From Conidiobolus incongruus B7586 (lineage: Eukaryota > Entomophthoromycota > Entomophthoromycetes > Entomophthorales > Conidiobolaceae): DNA of 13,867 nucleotides. The notes beneath the pieces were generated by a model that saw only the letters and a program-made list of their open reading frames with translations, was not told the origin of the DNA and did not search any database. Below, piece after piece: positions 8,052-13,867 of the stretch (its first letter is position 1; each line of letters starts with the position of its first letter). Location of the stretch: positions 1-13,867 of the forward strand of contig JNEM01010880.1 in the NCBI GenBank assembly GCA_000697335.1. The letters run 5' to 3'. A program made the position numbers and the translations under genes.

Positions 8052-9020
8052 ATGTCAGATTACTCAAGACCTCCACCTCCTCCACCTCCTTCGGGGCCCG
8101 GGTATGCTTATCCTCCTCCGCCACCTCCTGGAGCACCATTGGGAATGATGCCACCTCCACCAATGCCAGGTATGCCTCCACCACCATTACCGGGAATGCC
8201 TCCCCTACTTTTACCTGGACTTGTGACAGTACCGATATACACAAGTGTCGCGCCTGATGCATTCAACGACAACTATGTCATACCTGCACCCGCGACTCTA
8301 AAACCCAGAAATACAGAGCCCAATGAAACTATTTACTGTAACAATATCAATGAAAAGATCCAGCTGCCAGTACTCAAGCGAGTACTCAAAGAGATGTTCC
8401 AAACAGTAGGTAAAGTCATAGAAATCCGACTTGGTAAGAGCTTAAAAAAGAAGGGTCAAGCGTTTGTGGTATTCAACACAGTTGAAGAAGCGGCCAAAGC
8501 CATTGAAGTGTTCAACGGTATAGCGCTCTACAACAAAGAGTTGGTCGTTCAGTTCGCTCGCCAGAAATCCGACGTGATAGCGGCTAGGGAAGGAGATCTC
8601 AACGAGCACAAGAAGCGTCGCATTGCTGAAAAGGAGGAGAGAATTCGTCGTGAAATGGAAGAACATCGCAATAATCAGGATCAGAATGGCAGTTTGAAGA
8701 TTTCTAGACCTAAAGCTGCAGATATTCTTATTCCCAACGAAGTTCTTTTCGTTCAGAATTTGATTCCTGATTGTACGCAACAAATGGTTGAAGATTTATT
8801 CAAGAGGTACTGTATTTCATAAATATTTTATATTCGTAGTATACTAATATATTTTTATAGTTATCCTGGCTTCAAAGAAGTGCGTATGGTACCTGGACGT
8901 CCCAATATTGCATTCGTAGAATATAACACGATGGCAGAATCTACAATTGCTAGAGAAGCCCTTGATAGATATAATATGGCACCCAATCATCCCATTCAAG
9001 TTACATTTGCCAAACGATAA
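8052..9020 (+). CDS. U1A/U2B''/SNF-family spliceosomal RRM protein
   Basis: Exons are 8052-8806 and 8861-9020, giving 304 residues. Family members bind a stem-loop of U1 or U2 snRNA in the nucleus as part of the spliceosome. Residues 1-60 are proline-rich (runs of 6-7 Pro, then PPPPMPG and PPPPLPG units). RRM1 is about 92-172, with RNP2 IYCNNI (94-99) and RNP1 KGQAFVVF (134-141). NNINEKI and the Tyr, Gln and Phe used by U1A for RNA contact (Y95, Q136, F138) are present. A highly charged helix follows at about 186-206. RRM2 is about 229-304, with LFVQNL and RPNIAFVEY, ending in FAKR. ATG 8052-8054 opens the frame. Human U1A (282 residues) and yeast Mud1 (298) are similar in size. I cannot say from sequence alone whether it serves U1, U2 or both. 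Confidence 0.93.
8807..8860 (+). other. 54-nt intron in U1A-like gene
   Basis: The donor is GTACTG and the acceptor TTATAG, in phase 2, with a textbook branch-like TACTAAT 20 nt from the 3' end. Splicing yields DLFK-S-YPGFKEVR inside RRM2. If the intron is retained, the frame stops within it and the protein loses RRM2. Confidence 0.93.
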
Positions 9021-9310
9021 ATCTTATTTCACAAAATATTAATCATTATAAAAAAATTCATAGTATATAATTTTAAAATTTTTATTATATTATTTAATAT
9101 TTTTATTTATTAGCTAATATTAAAATATTATCAAAATTCAATAATACATTCTTTTTTACAAAACTAACATTTTATTATACTATATAATTATATATTTTTC
9201 CATTTTTCATAATTAAATATTATGGAACTTTTATTTAACATTGTTATTATTATATTTCATATTTTATCCAATTAATTAATGCATATTTATTATTATGAAT
9301 CAACTCAATG

Positions 9311-9340
9311 CTTTTATATACTTTTATATACTTTAATATA
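9311..9340. repeat. 10-bp tandem repeat, three copies
   Basis: Cttttatata occurs twice, followed by ctttaatata, head to tail. It is simple-sequence DNA with no sign of function. Confidence 0.85.
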
Positions 9341-9775
9341 AATATCTTATTGTTTTATAAATAATTGAAATCCAATTATTTTTTAATTACAATTTTATTC
9401 AATATTCAAATCATTAACTATTAAAAGATATTTAAACTATATTATAATTAGTTTTTATTATAACAGTCACTCATTAAAATATTTGATTTTCATTGAAATG
9501 AAGGTGAAAATAATGATGTTGATATATTAGTCACTCTAACAATTGTATAATCTTTTTTTTCAATTATTATTCTAAAGTTGAATTTTTTAAATTTATATAA
9601 AAATTAAAAAAAATAATTATGAAAAAAATATAATATTTTAATATGAATGATTAAAATTTCATTTTAATTTACAAAACTATCAAAATTTTAACTCATATAC
9701 TCTATAATAATTATTTTTTTAAATTGATAAGAATTTAAAAAATTTATTCAAATAGAATAATATTTCTTTTACAAA

Positions 9776-9798
9776 TTTCTATATTATCAATATAGAAA
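9776..9798. repeat. Perfect 10-bp hairpin, 3-nt loop
   Basis: Tttctatatt, atc, aatatagaaa form a perfect stem-loop. It lies 44 nt from a second perfect hairpin (9843-9867). Confidence 0.7.
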
Positions 9799-9842
9799 AT
9801 ATATTCAATTAAATCATGAATATGATTAATATATTTTTATAT

Positions 9843-9867
9843 TTCAAATTAATAAAATTAATTTGAA
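9843..9867. repeat. Perfect 11-bp hairpin, 3-nt loop
   Basis: Ttcaaattaat, aaa, attaatttgaa form a perfect stem-loop. It shares the loop size but not the sequence of the neighbour at 9776-9798. Confidence 0.7.
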
Positions 9868-10720
9868 TTGTAAAATTTAAACCTAACTCTGAATTATAGT
9901 AATATACTTTTTAACTATAATCTCTTTAATTATATATATACTAAAAGTTTTGCATTTCAATCTTTTGAAATATATATTTTTTAATATTGATGAATTCCAA
10001 TAATTAAGTAAATTTATATATTATTAGTAATTTTGAGATATAATTATATATTATATTCATATGTTAATATTTTAATAAAATTTACTAGAAGATATTAAAA
10101 TTATAATATTATAATTGAAATCAAATAATTTGTAAAATAATTTATTCTAAACAAAATATTTGAAATAACTCACTATTCAATTGGATTGAAAGTTAAAAAA
10201 GTTCAATTCAAATTAGAGTGTTTATTAGTACTTGGTTTATATTACAATTTTCAACCCATTCGGATATAATGATGAGTTGGAAATTATAAACTTACTTTTT
10301 ATACATTATATAACTAAGGTTTGTGTAATAAAATGAAATAAATATAATAAAATATTTAAGAGAAGATCTTTTAGTACATTATAAATTTTAAGAATTTTTC
10401 TTGAATATGTAACAAAAATATAATTGAAAAATTAAACATGATAAAATAATATTTTTCAATTTCCCCTATTAAAATTTATCTATATTTTCAAAAATTATAA
10501 TATGTATAGTTTCTTTTATATATAATTTTAAAGACTACATAGAAGTTTGACTAGGATAAACTTAAGTTTTTAGAATTTTATTATTAATCTAGATATAAAA
10601 GATTTACAAAATGATATTAGATTATTAACCAAAAATTGAATATATAAATTGAGTTTATTACTATTTTGCACATACATGGTAGTTTGATGTTTAAGAATTC
10701 ATAGTTAGAATTGTAACAAA

Positions 10721-12037
10721 TTAGGATGAGTATTTAATAAAATCAACTTTATCAAAGTCGATGATTACACCTTGGCGGTGAAGATTGCTCTTACTCCAAA
10801 TATATGGAGCCAATTTACGATAGTTTTCTGCCAATTCGTCAGCAATTTGGTTTCTTTCTCGGCTGTTCGTTCCTCCTTTGGACCACTCATCAGTTGCATC
10901 AAGGAATTTTTCAATCAGGTCTTCTCTCTCTTTAAGTAAAGTTTCTTTGGCAACGGGATTGATCACGACAACAGGTTCAAGTTTATTGGGTGGGATATAC
11001 CTGTACTCAAAATTGGCTTTACCTCCCTTTGAAACAGGAATTTGACTTTCATCAATATACTTTGTGAGTTCTGCACCAGAGACGAACACAACTTTTTCCT
11101 TGATTGAGAAATGTAAAAAGCCAGACATCACAGTCCAGACACTGTTAAAAGTCCAAGGAGCATTCCTAAAGATAATTCGAGCAAGAGAGTCTGGATAATG
11201 ATTTGCGAGAACATTAAACAAATATTTGATGGCTTGATTATCAACATTATTCAATGTAAACCCTTCCATATCAAAGACTAAGGTAGCTCTGCGTTCTCCC
11301 GAAACGAGATAACCTAGTGCCATTTGATATAAGATGAATTTTGAAAATTCTGCAGTAGAATGCATCTTAGGATTGTGAACTTTGGCATCGATATAGCCTA
11401 CAACATTCTTATCTTTATCATATCCATAGAAGTACATCAATCCATTTTCTAAAGGATATTGAGGGAGACTTTGTTCACCTGCTAGCTTTACTTGAGTATA
11501 ACCTTCATTATCGAAAAATCTTACGGATTCAACAATTGATCTATATGCTTCTTCCACTTTGTACTTCTTGGCAACTATAAATCGTCTAACTAATGTATCA
11601 GGATGATCCACTTGAAATAGAATAGAAATTTCTTTGACAAAATCCTCCCAATTATATCCAGCCAAAGGATTGATAGCATTCATAGACGCAGCTTCATCAT
11701 TACCGCCCAAATTGAGCTTGAGGCGAGCTTTACCGATCCAGTTTCCTCCAGATGAAGGAGGGGAGCCGTAGTGATTAGTGAAATTACCACCGTTAGATGG
11801 AGGAGATCCTAATTTACCCATGAAGCCGCCATCATTAGATGGAGGCGATCCAAACCTATTAAACCAGCTCCCACTTCTTGCAGGTGGAGATCCTCCAAAA
11901 CTTGCTTTTCTATAGGGTTTTTTAGGATCATTGGCCAATATTTTACGCCAAACATTCTTCATCGCTTGAACTTCTTCAAAAGGCTGGTCGTATAGCTCTC
12001 TTCTTCTTGAGATGGTAGAGACCGTAGTAGTGGCCAA
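10721..12037 (-). CDS. Diverged Sec14-like CRAL-TRIO protein with GSPP repeats
   Basis: A single exon of 438 residues, if translation starts at the TTG at 12035-12037. There is no in-frame ATG before Met26 (11960-11962). The natural-looking start is TTG GCC ACT ACT in strong context. The helix QPFEEVQAMKNVWRKIL spans Met26 and aligns with the paralog, so an upstream start is expected. Four 14-residue GSPP repeats occupy 49-104. The CRAL-TRIO region is about 145-350, with VRRFIVAKKYK, TLVFDMEGFTLNNVD (252-266) and YPDSLARIIFRNAPW (281-295). Where the paralog has FLDPVV and LPIRLGG, this protein has FLHFSI (307-312) and IPVSKGG. The tail RERNQIADELAENYRKLAPY (393-412) is conserved between the two genes. 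It is probably a cytosolic lipid-exchange or signalling protein; the changed residues suggest an altered ligand. It has no intron at the paralog's intron site. Confidence 0.9.
   Translation of the reverse strand: MATTTVSTISRRRELYDQPFEEVQAMKNVWRKILANDPKKPYRKASFGGSPPARSGSWFNRFGSPPSNDGGFMGKLGSPPSNGGNFTNHYGSPPSSGGNWIGKARLKLNLGGNDEAASMNAINPLAGYNWEDFVKEISILFQVDHPDTLVRRFIVAKKYKVEEAYRSIVESVRFFDNEGYTQVKLAGEQSLPQYPLENGLMYFYGYDKDKNVVGYIDAKVHNPKMHSTAEFSKFILYQMALGYLVSGERRATLVFDMEGFTLNNVDNQAIKYLFNVLANHYPDSLARIIFRNAPWTFNSVWTVMSGFLHFSIKEKVVFVSGAELTKYIDESQIPVSKGGKANFEYRYIPPNKLEPVVVINPVAKETLLKEREDLIEKFLDATDEWSKGGTNSRERNQIADELAENYRKLAPYIWSKSNLHRQGVIIDFDKVDFIKYSS
11726..11893 (-). repeat. Coding minisatellite, 4 x 42 bp (GSPP units)
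   Basis: It encodes GSPPARSGSWFNRF, GSPPSNDGGFMGKL, GSPPSNGGNFTNHY and GSPPSSGGNWIGKA, exactly 14 residues each with no indels. Each unit keeps GSPP at the front, a Gly-rich middle and an aromatic residue at position 10. The four Ser-Pro pairs are candidate proline-directed kinase sites. The paralog at 2626-3810 lacks the array and has only a short KASGGWLAGATGF stretch in the matching region. Confidence 0.95.
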
Positions 12038-12120
12038 CTTGATCGTTAATAATATATCAATTGAACTAATCTAATTCGTTGGTTGTTTTTTATTTTCAAA
12101 TTATACTTATGGTACTATTC

Positions 12121-12132
12121 GCTTTTTATTTA
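12121..12132 (-). promoter_or_regulatory. TATA-like box of second CRAL-TRIO gene
   Basis: On the minus strand it reads TAAATAAAAAGC, 84-95 nt before the TTG start. It matches the paralog's TATATAAAAAGC at 11 of 12 positions and at nearly the same distance. No ATG lies between it and Met26, so the first AUG of a transcript starting here would be Met26. Confidence 0.4.
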
Positions 12133-13867
12133 AGACTAAACTATTTTAACCAGTATTATCATATATTTTGAAAGAATCGCTACTTGTACAATATTTATAT
12201 TGCATTTTTTGATGCACTTGGAATAATTTATTATTCATGTTTAAGTTCTATATTGATTATTAAGAACATTATATTTGATCTTTGACAAATGATATTAATT
12301 TTAAATTATTATAATACTTTGAGGTGAAGCTATTTATTATAGTTTTTTTAGTTAGTCATTTTCCTAATATCAAACCATCCATAGATTTATGCTCTGACAT
12401 CAATGTAATATATACATCAAGTTTTTTATACCATATACTCTTAGTGAATAGATTGTATTCGAAATCATCATATATTAGAAAAATTAGTTAACATATATTT
12501 ATCATACCTAATTTCAATTTTTATATTATATTTGATCCCTGAATAATATAAGGAATCAAGATGTAATTATATGCTTAATAACTAGCAAAATTCCAAATTT
12601 AGTATAATTCATAAATTATTAAACCAGGAATCAATCAAAATTTGAATTATTTCTAGACAGTTTTTAAGTCAATTTAAATTTATAATTCATTTATCAAATT
12701 GTTTTGTCTAGATATATTTAAAATGAGTTATACTATGTTCGGCTATTGTAACATTTATTTCTTATCAAATATTTATATACGTCACTAAATCAACTTTTCA
12801 TTATAACAAATATACTATTTTCAAAGAAATCACAATAACTACAAAAAGCAACTAGTATCACTTGATACTCAAACTATAATTTAAAAAACATCCAACCTGC
12901 TTAATTTGAACAAATATATTCTAAATATGAAACCAGATATTTCAAAACAAATTAATAACATGATAATGTTTATTTTAATAGAACCACTGGAAACTTCAAT
13001 TTTTTTCTTACATTATAGTTTTGTGTACAAGAATAATTAAATAATTTGAATTCTTTTTATTTTCTAAACAAATTTGGTATTATAAATAAATCTGTTTTTT
13101 ACTCAAATGATCAAATTTTACTAAAATTCAATATATTGTTTCATTTTATATGTGGCAATTTTTTATCAATTTGCCTATTCAGTTGAGATAAAAGTGAATT
13201 GGAGAATAAATTTTAAATTAAAATATCAAAAAATAATTTAATCATTAACAGAGGTTGTATAAAAATCCAATTTAACAATTTGAATTTTAAATTATAAATT
13301 GATTTTTAAGTTATCGTTATTTATCATTCCAATAGTTAAATAAGAAATGATAGAAATATATTATAAACAAATTATTAGAGTTATTAGCTTCGATTATTAA
13401 TATCAAATTACTATACTTCAAGTCAGTCATTTAAATTTTTAATTATTATTAATTAATATGATAAATATAAAGCTTGAAAAACATATATTTATTAAAATTA
13501 ATCAATATTTCATTAAAAGATAAAAATTTCAATAATGGCAACTATATATAAAGTATATTTGGCTTATAATGCTTATAGCTTTTATCTTATTAAATCAAAT
13601 TTTTCACCAATACTATTTGATATAAATATTATCTTAAATCATAAAATCCTATTTTATTCACATATAAATTTAAATAATAAAATGAAAAGAATAAAGATTT
13701 GATATAATATATTAAACATTATATTTTTTAAAATTAAAATTATCAATTAATATATTTCTTGAATTATTTTTCAAGTTAAATATTATATATTATTATAGTT
13801 TGAAAAATAATGTTGAATTATAACTATATTAATAAATATATCTAAATAATTATATTTTAAACTATTT
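12133..13867. other. Intergenic, nothing supported
   Basis: AT-rich sequence without ORFs of note, RNA genes or long repeats. Small palindromes occur (agtatca/tgatact at 12854-12869, tctagaca/tgtctaga at 12652 and 12705, cttgaa/ttcaag at 13758-13775), none beyond what such DNA can give by chance. The proximal part should contain upstream promoter sequence of the minus-strand gene. Confidence 0.6.

Larger units (their letters stand above)
9021..10720. other. AT-rich convergent intergenic region
   Basis: The spacer lies between the 3' ends of the U1A-like gene and the second CRAL-TRIO gene. It contains no ORF of note and a single CG dinucleotide (10261-10262) by eye. Small hairpins and a 10-bp tandem repeat are listed separately. 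It may contain decayed repeats, but I found no matching terminal arms. Confidence 0.6.

Noticed and set aside
8023-8783. Two minus-strand open frames opposite the U1A-like gene
   Set aside because: They are complements of the proline-rich and RRM1 coding sequence; their composition is explained by the real gene.
9466-9537. Direct repeat agtcactc flanking about 60 bp
   Set aside because: Only 8 bp, with no inverted arms; not enough to call an insertion.
1-13867. tRNA, rRNA, CRISPR array, telomeric repeat or retroelement coding sequence
   Set aside because: I looked on both strands for conserved words and repeat spacing and saw none.

Overview
The window looks like nuclear DNA of a very AT-rich fungus. 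Four protein genes carry very short GT-AG introns (52-59 nt, five in total). The proteins are ordinary fungal housekeeping families: two Sec14-like CRAL-TRIO lipid-transfer proteins, a Snc/VAMP-type R-SNARE and a U1A/U2B''-type splicing protein. An early-diverging lineage such as the arbuscular-mycorrhizal Glomeromycotina is my best guess, from base composition, intron style and protein flavour. The lineage cannot be proven from this sequence alone.

Layout. Positions 1-2625 are a gene-free, extremely AT-rich tract without a single CpG until about 2642. Its first 1554 bp form a decayed DNA transposon with inverted arms of about 250 bp and TA-type flanks, resembling long-arm Tc1/mariner elements. 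A two-exon CRAL-TRIO gene follows on the minus strand (2626-3810). Positions 3811-6256 are intergenic and hold a 298-bp MITE-like element, an (AT)11 run, a 23-bp tandem repeat and a doubtful coding-like fragment. A four-exon R-SNARE gene lies on the plus strand (6257-6786), apparently with its start codon split by the first intron. A two-exon U1A-like gene lies on the plus strand (8052-9020). Another AT-rich, CpG-poor spacer leads to a second, single-exon CRAL-TRIO gene on the minus strand (10721-12037). That gene has four in-frame 14-residue GSPP repeats and no ATG at its natural start. Positions 12133-13867 hold nothing I can support.

The genes are not an operon or an obvious cluster. The R-SNARE (vesicle fusion) and the Sec14-like proteins (lipid exchange and signalling at membranes) both belong to membrane traffic, but their proximity may be chance. 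The two CRAL-TRIO genes are clear paralogs 6.9 kb apart in the same orientation. They differ in intron content, N-terminus and conserved lipid-domain residues, yet keep an 11/12-identical TATA-like box at nearly the same distance from the start. I see no convincing new multi-gene system. The best leads are the split initiator codon, the non-AUG start, and the repeat-bearing, diverged paralog.
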